In this document: in pieces, positions 1 through 9,572 of the stretch
Layout of the letters: each line of letters begins with the position of its first letter
Numbering within the stretch: position 1 is the first letter of the stretch
From: CAVSUB01 sp963816725
GTDB lineage: Bacteria; Acidobacteriota; Vicinamibacteria; Vicinamibacterales; 2-12-FULL-66-21
Direction of reading: 5' to 3'
Length of the DNA stretch: 64,000 bases
NCBI GenBank assembly: GCA_963816725.1
Contig: CAWFMC010000018.1
Coordinates: 682,001-746,000, forward strand
Notes under the pieces: generated by a model
Told to the model about the DNA's origin: nothing
Database searches by the model: none
Seen by the model: the letters and a program-made list of their open reading frames with translations, nothing else
Translations under genes and position numbers: made by a program

Positions 1-62
1 CTTGAGGTAGAGAGCAACGCCCGGGGCCCCGCCGGCACGCTCATCGAGCCAGGCAGGGGCCG

Positions 63-641
63 TCAAAAATATAGGGTAGCGCCCGCAGTCCACATCGAGC
101 CCTTGTATTTCGGCAGGAAGCGGCTGCCCGCCACGTTCGGCTCGTCGTCGTCTTTGTTCCAGCTGAGGAAGGTGTAGCGATAGTCGCCGTGGATCCCGAA
201 ATGCTTGCCGGCCCGAACTTCCGCCCCGAACCCGGTATGCCATCCGAACTCATGCGTCGAGTCCGTCTCCAGTACAGCATTTCCGGAATGCACCTCGACG
301 CGGTGGTTGTACCAGCCACCGCCACCCACCAGGAACGGCGCAAATCCCCCCTTCGCCAGGAAGATCAACAGCGACGCCTGGATAGGCATGTCTCGCACTT
401 TGATCGTCTCCGCTTCGTTGCTTTCATTGCGGTAGTCGAGCGAGAGCTCGAGGCCGGTGTGGGGCGAGGTGCGCGCTCGCAGCTGTCCGCCGAAGAAGCG
501 CAGGGAGTCGGTATCGATCTGCGTGTCGTTCCGGATCATGCTCATCCGTCCGCCGATGCCGAACTGGGCGAAGCACGGAGCCGCTGACGCGAAAACGAGC
601 GCCACGACGGCGGCAGCGGGCAGAACGGCTTTGGATCGCAT
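63..641 (-). CDS. Secreted outer-membrane beta-barrel-like protein
   Basis: A 192-residue protein with a clear signal peptide: Met-Arg-Ser-Lys, a hydrophobic Ala/Val stretch, then a cut after CFA-Q. The mature part has alternating polar/aromatic strands, many Gly, and a C-terminal end (GATLYF) with a terminal Phe, as in small outer-membrane barrels. I placed the start at an ATG with a GAGGTG ribosome site 7 bases upstream; a longer ORF runs to 824 but its extra N-terminus is not protein-like. It lies downstream of, and on the same strand as, the OmpA lipoprotein gene, separated by a terminator-like hairpin. The barrel fold is inferred from pattern only; no specific family is claimed. Confidence 0.75.
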   Translation of the reverse strand: MRSKAVLPAAAVVALVFASAAPCFAQFGIGGRMSMIRNDTQIDTDSLRFFGGQLRARTSPHTGLELSLDYRNESNEAETIKVRDMPIQASLLIFLAKGGFAPFLVGGGGWYNHRVEVHSGNAVLETDSTHEFGWHTGFGAEVRAGKHFGIHGDYRYTFLSWNKDDDEPNVAGSRFLPKYKGSMWTAGATLYF

Positions 642-789
642 GGACGGCACCTCGCGATCCCTTATCGGAACCAGCTCAGGAGTGCTGTAGGCGCGGAGGG
701 GTTGCGTTACGCGAGCGGAGCGGCGAGTGCGCGTGAAGAAGGGGGAATGAGGGGTCGGGCGGGCGCAGCCTGAGAGGTTCGAACGAAGG

Positions 790-820
790 CGGAGGCCCAC
801 CTCGCTGAGGCGGGCCTCCG
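790..820 (-). terminator. Terminator-like hairpin after the OmpA lipoprotein gene
   Basis: A perfect 9-bp inverted repeat (CGGAGGCCC / GGGCCTCCG) with a 13-base loop lies 20 bases past the stop of the OmpA gene. The tract that follows on the minus strand is only weakly T-rich, so intrinsic termination is plausible but not certain. Confidence 0.5.
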
Positions 821-839
821 ACATCGGGGCGCTATATCT

Positions 840-1517
840 CTAGGTCAGGACCTTGATGACGACGCGGCGGTTCTGGGCGCGGCCGTCCTTGGTCTTGTTC
901 GGCGCGATCGGCTTGTCTTCGCCGTAGCTGATCACGTTGATCTTGTGGAGCGGCACCTGGTGGTGCTCATAGAGGTAGCGCTTCACGTTCTCGGCGCGCT
1001 CGAGACCCAGGCGATAGTTCAGCTCCTTGGAGCCGGCGTTATCGGTGTGCCCTTCGATCTCGATGAAGGCGCCATTGGGCTCGGCCTTCAGCTTCTCGAC
1101 GAGCTGATCGATCTCGGCCGTCGCTTCCTCGGGGACCGCCGCCTTCCCGAACTTGAAGTTGCCCTTGTCCTCGCTCAGGACCACTTCGTAGATCAGGCGC
1201 TTGGAGGCCTTCTCGACCGACTCGGCCTTGGTTGACGCGGCGTCAGCCGTGGTCTTGGCCGTGTCGGCCCGCTGACCGGCGTTGACCGCCTTCGAGTCCG
1301 CGGCCTGAGCCGCCGCCTGTGCGCGCTGATCAACTTCGGTAATCTTGGCTTCGTTGGCCTTCGTCCGCTCCTGAGTTTCCTCGAGCGACTTCGAGACCGA
1401 CTCGACCTTGTCGTTCACTTCCCCAACCTGGCCACGCACGAACTTCTTGGTCGCGCACGCGGTCGTCCCGCCAAGGGCGAGCGCGAGCACCGGAACTGCC
1501 AACACCAGCTTCTTCAT
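840..1517 (-). CDS. OmpA/Pal-family peptidoglycan-associated lipoprotein
   Basis: A 225-residue protein. Residues 1-22 form a lipoprotein signal peptide ending in GGTTAC, a lipobox Cys. Residues about 30-110 are Ala/Lys/Glu-rich and predicted coiled coil, with repeated Gln-Ala-Asp-like segments as in Lpp-type spacers. Residues about 115-225 are an OmpA C-terminal domain with the motifs EIEGHTDNAGS and RAQNRRVVIKV, which bind peptidoglycan diaminopimelate in this family. The start is the ATG preceded by GGAGG; an upstream in-frame ATG at 1565 gives an unlikely N-terminus. The role is most likely to tether the outer membrane to the wall. Its neighbours are also envelope proteins. Confidence 0.9.
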   Translation of the reverse strand: MKKLVLAVPVLALALGGTTACATKKFVRGQVGEVNDKVESVSKSLEETQERTKANEAKITEVDQRAQAAAQAADSKAVNAGQRADTAKTTADAASTKAESVEKASKRLIYEVVLSEDKGNFKFGKAAVPEEATAEIDQLVEKLKAEPNGAFIEIEGHTDNAGSKELNYRLGLERAENVKRYLYEHHQVPLHKINVISYGEDKPIAPNKTKDGRAQNRRVVIKVLT

Positions 1518-1597
1518 AAGGCCTCCACCTATGCACTGTCCGCGGTGCGCGGACCCAGCAATCACCGCACCACACCAACCGATTCGAACCGACTTGC

Positions 1598-2647
1598 TCA
1601 GTCCCTCGTCGAGACGTTCGTCCCCGGGCGTCCCCCGGAGGTGTATCCGCTGCGCGCCCTGACGACCAGCTCATGGCCCCGGGCCTTGACTTCCAGCGAT
1701 CGCCAGCCGGGGTTCGGCGATGCCTCGAATGCCAACAAGTACTGATGCCGCAGCTCGCTGACGATTTGCCGCGCCGCTAGGCTGTTCTGCGCCGGCGCGC
1801 TCACGGTGAACAATTCACCGCCTGTCCAGTGGGCCAGATCCCGCAGGCCGCCGGTCGGCTCCGCCTCTGAGGCGTCGAACATGCGCGGGTCGTCGATCAC
1901 CGACATCACCGCGACCACGTAGACGGGCACGTCGATCTCGCTGGCAATGCCGGACACTTCACCCGGCGTGAGCCGGCTGTGGGTGTCGACGCCATCGGTC
2001 AGGACGACAACGGCGGACCGCTGCGGAGTGACCTTCTCGCCATGGCCACCAGCCACCGCCCGCGCCGTCTCGGCGACCGCGTCATAGAGCGAGGTCTGGC
2101 CGTAGGGCTTGTCGACCCGTTCGAGCGCCGCGTCCAGCGAAGCGAAATCCGAGGTGAAATCGCGGACCTTCTCGAGCTTCGTGTCGAACGAGAACAGCGC
2201 CGCCTGATCGGATCCGCCGAGCGCGCTCAAAAGCTGCCGCGCCGCGGCCTTGGCGTCCGCGGCCTTGGTGCCGACCCGCATGCTGCCGCTGACATCGAAC
2301 ACGATGGCCAGCCGCACCGGACCGTCCGCCTCGGCTTTGAAGCCGACGATCGGCCGGTTCTGCCCGCTCTCGACGATGGTGAAGTCGCGCTGGGACAGGT
2401 CCGGCACGAAGCGGCCCTTGCGGTCACGAACGACAGCCACGACCGACACTACGTCGACAGCGGACTTGAAGCGGCCACCCGACTGCTCGGTCGCCTGACC
2501 CTGGGTCGGGCTGGCGGGTTCCTGCGCGAACGCTGACGCCGGGCCCGCGGCTGCCATCAGAGCCGTCGCCACGACCGCCGAGCTGACTCGCCGCCACGCC
2601 GCCATGCGCGCGCTTAGTCCAATTCGCCTGCCAAGTCGGTAAGTCAT
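1598..2647 (-). CDS. VWFA-related domain secreted protein
   Basis: A 349-residue protein with an N-terminal signal peptide ending near AFAQ (residue 42) and a von Willebrand factor A domain from about residue 112. The metal-binding MIDAS is present as FDVSGSM (Asp118, Ser120, Ser122), and a later VVVLTDGVD strand matches the family. The segment before it (VVAVVRDRKGRFVPDL) is the conserved lead-in of the VWFA-related proteins that are abundant in Acidobacteriota, which supports the lineage guess. The start at 2647 has no good ribosome site; Met15 (2605) is an alternative. It probably binds a protein partner in the periplasm or at the surface; the ligand is unknown. Confidence 0.85.
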   Translation of the reverse strand: MTYRLGRRIGLSARMAAWRRVSSAVVATALMAAAGPASAFAQEPASPTQGQATEQSGGRFKSAVDVVSVVAVVRDRKGRFVPDLSQRDFTIVESGQNRPIVGFKAEADGPVRLAIVFDVSGSMRVGTKAADAKAAARQLLSALGGSDQAALFSFDTKLEKVRDFTSDFASLDAALERVDKPYGQTSLYDAVAETARAVAGGHGEKVTPQRSAVVVLTDGVDTHSRLTPGEVSGIASEIDVPVYVVAVMSVIDDPRMFDASEAEPTGGLRDLAHWTGGELFTVSAPAQNSLAARQIVSELRHQYLLAFEASPNPGWRSLEVKARGHELVVRARSGYTSGGRPGTNVSTRD

Positions 2648-2816
2648 TGATTCAACTGCCTGTAGTAATTCGGGTGGGCATCGCGGTCCACAAAGGTGTC
2701 CACAATAGCTACCTAAAAAGGGTAGTTCTTACGCAATGACCATGAGGGATATGTGTCATTTCTACGCTGTCTCCAGACCAGTGCTCTTACTCCTGTGTTT
2801 GCTGTAACATGGCGGC

Positions 2817-4041
2817 ATGTCTGGCCGTCCGACAACCTCAATCCCGGTGGCGAGCCGCATCGGCGGGTTCGTCTATGCGATTCGCAACATCGTTGCCGAA
2901 GCCAGGCGGGTGGAAGCTGCCGGCACCGCGGTTCGGTATCTCAACATCGGGGATCCGATCCTGTTCGGCTTCCGGACGCCGCCCCATCTCGTCGAGGCCG
3001 TCGAGCGCGCGATTCGCGACGGGCACAACGGCTACGTGCCGTCGGTCGGAATCGCCAGCGCGCGAGAGGCGGTCGCTGACGAGTGCGGGCGCCGCGGCAT
3101 GCCGCTGTCGGCCGACCGGGTCGTGCTGACGTCCGGGACCTCTGAAGGAATCGAGCTGGCCCTGACCGCGCTCGCCGAAGCCGGCGACGAGGTCCTCGTG
3201 CCGGTGCCGACCTACCCGCTCTACACCGCAGTCCTCGCCAAGATCGGGGCGGTCCCGGTCTTCTACCTGTACGGATCCGGCGAACGGCTGGCTGCCGGAC
3301 CTCGATCACATTCGCAGCCTGATCAACCCGAAGACCCGCGCCCTCGTCGCGATCGATCCGAACAACCCGACGGGCGCCGTCTATCCGCCAGCGGTACGCC
3401 GCGCGCTCGTAGATATCGCGGAGACGCACAACGTGCCGCTCCTTGCCGACGAGGTCTACGCCGACGTTGCTTTCGATGGCGCGCTGCCGGCGATCGCCCA
3501 GCCCAACCCGGACGCGCCGGTGATTACGTTCTCCTCGCTCTCCAAGGCGTACCTCGCGCCCGGCTGGCGCGCCGGCTGGATGGCGGTGGGGCGCACCGAT
3601 CGGCTGGACGATGTGCTGGCGGCGGTGAAGAAGCTGGCGGACGGACGGCTGTGCGCGACCGGGCCGATGGAATACGCGATCACCGCGGCACTCAACGGCG
3701 ACCGCAGCCACCAGGTCGCGTTCCGGGAAGCCTTGCGCGAGCGCGCGAAGGTCACCGTCGAGCGCCTCAACGCGATCGACGGCATGCGTGTGGTCGCGCC
3801 GGCGGCGGCGTTCTACGCCATGCCGCAGGTCACGCTGCCGCCCGGGGTCACCGACGAGGAGTACGTCATCAGCCTCCTGCGCGCGACCGGCGTGCTCTGC
3901 GTGTACGGCTCCGGCTTCGGCGCCAGACCGGAAGATGGCTTCTTCCGGATCGTGTTCCTCGCCTCGCCGGCGGAGCTCGCGTCGATCTACGACGACATTG
4001 CCGCGTTCACCGCTGAGTTCCTCGCCGGCCGGAGGCACTAG
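2817..4041 (+). pseudogene. PLP-dependent class I/II aminotransferase, split by a +1 frameshift
   Basis: The first about 150 residues (MSGRPTTSIPVASRIGGFVY to VPVFYL) and the remainder (TDPANGWLPDLDHIRSLINP onward) are in different frames. They join perfectly if one base is removed at about 3264-3271. Restored, the protein is about 407 residues, the normal length, and resembles the AlaA/AspC-like fold-type I enzymes: GTSEGIEL, DPNNPTGAV, DEVYADV and the PLP-lysine motif SLSKAYLAPGWRAGW. All catalytic motifs are intact, so a sequencing insertion is more likely than decay. Translated as given, the upstream frame runs into arginine-rich nonsense ending at 4016. The substrate is probably alanine or another small amino acid, inferred from the AlaA-like motifs. 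Confidence 0.8.
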
Positions 4042-4245
4042 CCTGGATGGCTGCCGCTCACGCCGTCCCGGACTTGCGCCGCGCCGCGTGTCTGCCGCAC
4101 CCCGTCACGATGGCTGGTTCACGTGCAGGCCGCGACATTCCGCCTTGCGGCCGTAGTCATCGCTCACACATGCTGACTTCGTCCGGGTCACGCGAGGCGC
4201 ACCGCGCCGCGGGGCTCGCGCCAGTCACACGGCCAGGGGTCTAGC

Positions 4246-5289
4246 GTGTCGCTCTCGCTGTCCGAGAAGAAGTCGCTGAACCTCTGGACGATCTGGATGA
4301 CGGCACTGGCCGTCGCGATCATCTGGGCCGCTTTCCTGGTCCGCGACGTCCTGCTCCTCGTCTACATGAGCGGGCTGCTGGCGATCGGATTCAGCCCGAT
4401 CGTTCGCTTGATCGAACGCCAGCGGGCACTGCCCGTCGGCACGCGGCGCTTCCCGCGCTGGCTGGCCATCCTCGTTCTCTACCTGTTCATCATCGGCGTG
4501 CTGGTCGGGATCGGCTTCGTGGTCGTGCCGCCGATCGTGGACCAGGCGCGGCAGCTGTGGGGCGCCGTGCCCGACATGTACGATAAGGCGCAGACCTTCC
4601 TGATCCAGAAGGGCCTCCTGACCGAGCCGCTGACGATGCAGGAGGCGGTGGCGCGAGCGCCGGTGAGCAAGAGCGGCGACGCGGTGAACACCGTGTTCGG
4701 CGCCATCGCCGGCGTGGTCGGCGGGCTGTTCGGCCTCCTCACGATCTTGATCCTGACCTTTTACCTCCTGGTCGAGGCGGACGACCTGCGCGGCACCCTG
4801 CTGCGGCTGTTTCCGGCCGACCGGCGGAGCCGCGTGGCGGCCGTGAGCCGCGACATCACGGTGAAGGTCAGCGCGTGGCTGGTCGGCCAGCTCGCGCTGG
4901 GCGCGATCATCGGCAGTTCGTCGGCGCTTGGACTGTGGCTGATCGGCGTGCCGTTCTTCTACGTGCTGGCGCTCATCTCCGGCATTGGCGAGCTGATCCC
5001 GGTGGTCGGCCCGATCCTGTCGGCAATTCCGGCCATCGCCGTGGCGGCCAGCATCTCGTTCAAGACCGTCCTGTTCGTCATCATCTTCTTCGTCGTCCAG
5101 CAGCAGTTCGAGAATCACATCCTCGTCCCCAAGGTGATGGCGCGGCAGGTCGGCGTCAGCGCCGTCACGGTGATCGTGTCGCTGCTGATCGGCGGCAAGT
5201 TGCTCGGCATCGTCGGCGCCATCCTCGCGGTGCCGACCGCGGCAATCCTGCAGGTGGTCTTTACCGAGCTGACCTCGCACGACGACTAA
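4246..5289 (+). CDS. AI-2E/PerM family membrane permease
   Basis: A 347-residue protein with about seven or eight hydrophobic segments. There are paired helices at residues 15-50 and 70-95, a soluble loop, then helices around 150-180 and 210-330. The conserved ISGIGELIPVVGPILSAIPA region and the C-terminal QQFENHILVPKVMARQVGV block are diagnostic of the AI-2E transporter (PerM/YdiK) family. The start is GTG, with AGGGG just upstream. Members export small molecules or exchange sodium and protons; the substrate cannot be told here. The following gene is a membrane SpoIIE-type phosphatase on the same strand, 89 bases away. Confidence 0.9.
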   Translation: MSLSLSEKKSLNLWTIWMTALAVAIIWAAFLVRDVLLLVYMSGLLAIGFSPIVRLIERQRALPVGTRRFPRWLAILVLYLFIIGVLVGIGFVVVPPIVDQARQLWGAVPDMYDKAQTFLIQKGLLTEPLTMQEAVARAPVSKSGDAVNTVFGAIAGVVGGLFGLLTILILTFYLLVEADDLRGTLLRLFPADRRSRVAAVSRDITVKVSAWLVGQLALGAIIGSSSALGLWLIGVPFFYVLALISGIGELIPVVGPILSAIPAIAVAASISFKTVLFVIIFFVVQQQFENHILVPKVMARQVGVSAVTVIVSLLIGGKLLGIVGAILAVPTAAILQVVFTELTSHDD

Positions 5290-5378
5290 TCCGGCGGGGT
5301 CGGAATCGAACATCTTCGGGATCAAATCCGTCGATTACGGAACATGGCCCGCGGTCTATACTCCACCTGATCCCGCGC

Positions 5379-6557
5379 ATGGCCCTTACTCCTCCCATGT
5401 CGCGCCGGCCGGGCGACTGGATTCACGCCTACACGCGCGACGTTGCCAGCGACGAGTTCCGGCGCCTCTTCACCCACGACACTCGCGACGCCTACGACTT
5501 CTTCACCCGCGGTCAGCCCGAGGACGCGTCCGCCGGGCTGCCGTGGTGGAAGCGGCTGCCGCTGCGTTTCCGTCAGTTCATGGTCGCGTTCACCATGCGC
5601 CTGCCGCCCGGGCGACGGGCGCTGTACATCAGCGCGCTGGTGGTCGCGCTGCTCGGCGTGATCAAGCTGTTTCGGGGCATTTCGGCCGTCGATCTTCCGT
5701 TCGGGACACCGTTCTTCCAGATCTGGGTCCTCACCCCGGTGTGGGAGCCCGGCACGTTCGTGCTGGTGCTCGGTTTCCTGCTGCTGAATTTACTGGTGGT
5801 GCTCGAGGTCGCCGACAGGTTGTCGCTCAAGGGCGAGCTCGAAGTCGCGCGCGAGATTCAGCTGGCGATGCTGCCGCGCGGCACCTACGCCGCGGCGGAC
5901 ATCGAAATCTTCGGCACCACGCGTCCGGCCAACACCGTCGGCGGGGATTTCTACGACGTGCAGCCCCTGCCCGATGGGCAGGTGATCATCGCGCTCGGCG
6001 ATGTCGCCGGCAAAGGCAGCCCGGCGGCACTGCTCATGGCGCTGCTCCTCGCGGTGCTGCGCACGCTGGTGGACGAGCGGCTCGCGCCGTCGGCGCTGGT
6101 GGAACGCCTGAACGTGCAGATCGCCCGGCACACGCCGGCCTCGCGGTTCATCACCCTGTTCTACGCCGTCTACACGCCGTCCACCGGCGAGCTGGTGTAC
6201 GTGAACGCCGGTCAGAACCCGCCACTGGTGCGGCGCCTCGACGGGAGCTACGAGCGCCTGACGTCGACCGGCGTGGCGCTCGGGATGTTCGAGGGCTCGA
6301 CCTTCAGCGCCGCGCGCACGACCCTCCATCCGGGCGAGCTCGCGATCCTCTACAGCGACGGCATCACCGAGGCGGAGAATCCGCTCGGGCAGCCGTTCGA
6401 GGAGCCGGGGCTCGAGCAGGTCGTCAACGCATATGCGGCCGGTCCGCCGGCTCAGCTGGCGGCGCATATTCTGGCGGCGGTGGAACGGCACGCGGATCGA
6501 TCGAAGTTCCTCGACGATCTCACCATCCTCTTGCTGAAACGCGCGCCGGCCGCCTGA
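5379..6557 (+). CDS. Membrane-anchored PP2C/SpoIIE-type serine phosphatase
   Basis: A 392-residue protein. Two membrane segments (about 81-96 and 126-143) are followed by the linker EVAREIQLAMLP, typical before RsbU/SpoIIE phosphatase domains, and then a PP2C-like domain (about 165-390). The metal-binding motifs VGGDFYDV and LGDVAGKG and the late SDGITEAENPLG motif are present. Such enzymes dephosphorylate anti-sigma-factor antagonists; no such partner is encoded next to it. I chose the ATG at 5379 because the longer open frame back to 4875 merely overlaps the permease gene. A second, cytosolic phosphatase of this type lies at 16889-18685. Confidence 0.88.
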   Translation: MALTPPMSRRPGDWIHAYTRDVASDEFRRLFTHDTRDAYDFFTRGQPEDASAGLPWWKRLPLRFRQFMVAFTMRLPPGRRALYISALVVALLGVIKLFRGISAVDLPFGTPFFQIWVLTPVWEPGTFVLVLGFLLLNLLVVLEVADRLSLKGELEVAREIQLAMLPRGTYAAADIEIFGTTRPANTVGGDFYDVQPLPDGQVIIALGDVAGKGSPAALLMALLLAVLRTLVDERLAPSALVERLNVQIARHTPASRFITLFYAVYTPSTGELVYVNAGQNPPLVRRLDGSYERLTSTGVALGMFEGSTFSAARTTLHPGELAILYSDGITEAENPLGQPFEEPGLEQVVNAYAAGPPAQLAAHILAAVERHADRSKFLDDLTILLLKRAPAA

Positions 6558-6624
6558 CCTCTGTCACTCCGGGGCGGCATCCGGCCAACTCTCGGGCAGC
6601 TCCGGTCCGCCGGAGGAGTCTAAT

Positions 6625-9327
6625 ATGAGAGTTCCCATGGCCTTCCGGCTGCTGCTGGCGCTCGCGCTGCTCGTGAGCACGGGATCTCCCTCGCATGGGC
6701 AGACCCCGGCGCCGGCCCCGACCGGGGATCAGGTCGCGGTGTTCCTGGAGCGCGTCCGCGACCTCGCGCTCAAGGGGGACGGTCCGGCGCTGACGGCGCT
6801 TGCGGCGTCAGGGAACGCGACCGAGGACTTTGTCCGCACCATGACGCCGGCTCCCACCGAGCTGGTCATCAAGGAACGCGACCGGGCGGCGCTGCCGGAC
6901 GGCGGCATCCGGCTGCTGCTCGAGATGTTCAGCATGCGGGAGGCGGAAGCCCGCGTGTTCACGTGGCAGATGGACGTCACGGGCAACGTGGACAATCCCG
7001 CCACGTGGCGCATCACGCGGCTCGATCGGCTGTCGATCGTATCGGGGCTGTACAAGCTCTCGCTCGATCTCGCGCGGCAGTTCGAGGTTCACAACCTGAA
7101 CCTCAAGGCTCCCGATCTCTCGGTGCAGCTTGCCGTCGGCACGGCCTTCGTCGCCTCCTCGCCCGACGGCCCGACCGCGGTCGTTCTCCTGGGCCGCGGG
7201 CACCTGCAGTTCTCGCCCGCCGACCCGTCGGAGCGCACCCAGCTCGCGATTTTCTCCGGGGCCGAACAGCTCGGCGCCGAGTTCGACGCCGTCATGATCC
7301 GCATCCGCCCGACCGACTTCGCCGCCGGCTTCCCCGCCGGCACGCTCACGGCGCGAGCCGCCGCTCCGGGGGACGCGAAGCGCGCGGCGTCGTACTTCGA
7401 CGAGTACATCGGCAAGACCCTCAACGTCGACCTGAACGATCTGAGCCGCGATCGCTGGTCGCTGGTGCCGCAGGAAGGGGATCTGATCGCCGAAATCCGC
7501 ACCAAGCGGTTCGGCAACCTGACCTACGCGCGCAGCCAGTCGGATCCCGAAGACGTCTCCTTCTTCGATCGCCGACACAAGAAGAACATCGCGATCTACG
7601 CATCCGCCGAGAAGCTCGCCACCCGCGGCAGCCGCTTCTTCAGCGAGGACGACAGCCGCGATTACGACGTCACCAACTACGACCTCGAGGCGGACTTCAG
7701 TCCCGACCGGTTGTGGATCGACGGCAAGACGAAGGTGTCGCTGACGGTGACCGCGCCGGTGATCTCCTCGCTGACGCTGCGGATCGCCGACACGCTGGTC
7801 GTTCGCAGCGTCTTCTCCGCAGAGCTCGGCCGGCTGATGTATCTCCGGATCGTCGGCCAGAACGCGGTGATCGTGAACTTCCCGATGCCGGTGCCGCGCG
7901 GTACGGCGTTGGGCCTGCAGGTGGTCTATGGTGGACGGATCGAGCCGCAGGAGCTCGATCGCGAGGCGCTGACCTTCGACCCGCAGGATCACGAGCCGAT
8001 CGTCCTGCTGCCCGAGCCACGCTACATCTACAGCAATCGCAGCTACTGGTATCCGCAGGCCACGGTGGCTGACTACGCGACGGCGCGGTTGGAGATCACG
8101 GTGCCGCCCGATTACGACGCGGTCGCCAGCGGCACGCCGGCCGGACCGCCGTCACGAGCGGCCGGACCGGTGCGGCAGGGCGATCGCGCGCGCAAGCGAT
8201 TCGTGTTCACCTCGGATCGCCCGATGCGCTATCTCGCTTGCGTCATCAGCCGCTTCAACGTCGTCACCACCGCGGAGCTCGTGCTGTCGTCGAGTGACGA
8301 GCGCCGGGCGACGAGCGCCCAGGACGCGGCGCCCCACGGCCCTTCCACTGGCGCTGCCCCGGCGGAAACGTCGCTCTCGCTGACCGTGCAGGCCAATCCG
8401 CGTCAGGCGTCGCGCGGCCGCGGCACCGCCGATCGCACGGCGGCAATCTTCAAGTACTACACCTCACTCATCGGCGATGTGCCGTATCCGAGCTTCACCG
8501 TCGCGTTGTCGGAGAGCGATCTGCCCGGCGGCCACAGCCCGGCCTACTTCGCGATCCTCAACCAGCCCCTGCCGACCTCGCCATATGTGTGGCGGAACGA
8601 CCCGGTCAGCTTCAACGGTTATCCGTCGTTCTTCCTGGCGCACGAGCTCGGACATCAGTGGTGGGGCCAGGCGATCGGCTGGAAGAATTACCACGAGCAG
8701 TGGCTCAGCGAAGGCTTCGCCCAGTATTTCGCCGCGATGTACGCCGAACAGGAACGCGGCACCGAGACCTTCGAAGACGTGCTGCGGCAGATGCGGCGGT
8801 GGGCGATCGACACGTCACCGCAAGGACCGGTCTATCTGGGCTACCGCCTGGGGCACATCAAGAGCGACAGCCGGGTCTTCCGGGCGGTCATCTACAACAA
8901 GGCGGCGATGGTGCTGCACATGCTGCGACGGATGGTCGGCGACGAGGCCTTCTTCCGGGGCATCCGCGCGTTCTACGCCGAGTGGCGGTTTCAGAAGGCC
9001 GGCACCGACGACTTCCGCGCCGCGATGGCGCGCGCGAGCGGCCAGGATCTGACCGCGTTCTTCGACGCGTGGATCTTCGGCACGACGATCCCGCGCCTTC
9101 AGGTGCGGCACACGGTACAAGGGAATGCGGCGGTGGTGACGATCGAGCAGCGCGGCGAGGTCGTCCCGGTGCCCGTCAGCCTCACCCTCGCCTACACCAA
9201 CGGCACGACCGAGCACGTCACCATCCCCGTCACGGAGAAGACGATGACGCGCAGCCTGCCGCTGGCCGGCACGCTCCGCGAGCTGGTCGTCGACCAGGAG
9301 CAGACGCTCGCGGTGTTCGAGCGATAG
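6625..9327 (+). CDS. M1-family zinc aminopeptidase, secreted
   Basis: A 900-residue protein with a signal peptide (MRVPMAFRLLLALALLVSTG, cut near SHG-Q). The catalytic zinc site is complete: HELGH at residues 673-677 and the third ligand Glu696 in LSEGFAQYF, at the canonical 18-residue spacing. The N-terminal about 340 residues are poorly conserved beta-rich sequence seen in bacterial long M1 enzymes. The M1-type beta saddle begins near 350 and the helical C-terminal part follows the active site. It would trim peptides in the periplasm. A canonical GAMEN exopeptidase motif is not obvious; the sequence before the zinc site reads NQPLPTS, so strict aminopeptidase activity is uncertain. Confidence 0.88.
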   Translation: MRVPMAFRLLLALALLVSTGSPSHGQTPAPAPTGDQVAVFLERVRDLALKGDGPALTALAASGNATEDFVRTMTPAPTELVIKERDRAALPDGGIRLLLEMFSMREAEARVFTWQMDVTGNVDNPATWRITRLDRLSIVSGLYKLSLDLARQFEVHNLNLKAPDLSVQLAVGTAFVASSPDGPTAVVLLGRGHLQFSPADPSERTQLAIFSGAEQLGAEFDAVMIRIRPTDFAAGFPAGTLTARAAAPGDAKRAASYFDEYIGKTLNVDLNDLSRDRWSLVPQEGDLIAEIRTKRFGNLTYARSQSDPEDVSFFDRRHKKNIAIYASAEKLATRGSRFFSEDDSRDYDVTNYDLEADFSPDRLWIDGKTKVSLTVTAPVISSLTLRIADTLVVRSVFSAELGRLMYLRIVGQNAVIVNFPMPVPRGTALGLQVVYGGRIEPQELDREALTFDPQDHEPIVLLPEPRYIYSNRSYWYPQATVADYATARLEITVPPDYDAVASGTPAGPPSRAAGPVRQGDRARKRFVFTSDRPMRYLACVISRFNVVTTAELVLSSSDERRATSAQDAAPHGPSTGAAPAETSLSLTVQANPRQASRGRGTADRTAAIFKYYTSLIGDVPYPSFTVALSESDLPGGHSPAYFAILNQPLPTSPYVWRNDPVSFNGYPSFFLAHELGHQWWGQAIGWKNYHEQWLSEGFAQYFAAMYAEQERGTETFEDVLRQMRRWAIDTSPQGPVYLGYRLGHIKSDSRVFRAVIYNKAAMVLHMLRRMVGDEAFFRGIRAFYAEWRFQKAGTDDFRAAMARASGQDLTAFFDAWIFGTTIPRLQVRHTVQGNAAVVTIEQRGEVVPVPVSLTLAYTNGTTEHVTIPVTEKTMTRSLPLAGTLRELVVDQEQTLAVFER

Positions 9328-9334
9328 CTCACTC

Positions 9335-9566
9335 CGGGGCTCGGGACTCGGGGACCCGGGACCCGGCATTTCCAAGGCGGAGGGCTGGTGCGGACTTGCG
9401 ACGCTTCGCGTCCCATTTACATCGGCTTCACGGGCGGAGTCGAACCCGAGCCGCGGGAAGGTGCGAACCCCCCCGAACCAGAGAACCGGAACCTGCGAAC
9501 CCGAGAACCTGCGAACCAGCACCCGTCGAACCCTAGAACCCCCGAACCCCGTCGAACCTCACCATC
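9335..9566. repeat. Degenerate short tandem repeats (GGGACTC-type, then GAACC-type)
   Basis: The 245-base gap between the M1 peptidase and the next gene is repetitive. Bases 9335-9372 are heptads of the type GGGGCTC, GGGACTC, GGGACCC. From about 9440 to 9566 the word GAACC recurs more than ten times at 6-9-base spacing. Between the arrays sits GCGACGCTTCGCGTCCC, which resembles the centres of other gaps listed here. No coding potential is seen. Confidence 0.75.
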
Positions 9567-9572
9567 CACTCT

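Noticed and set aside
3260..3300. Programmed ribosomal frameshift in the aminotransferase gene
   Set aside because: No slippery heptamer or downstream structure was evident, and two unrelated genes have the same kind of +1 break; a sequencing indel is simpler.
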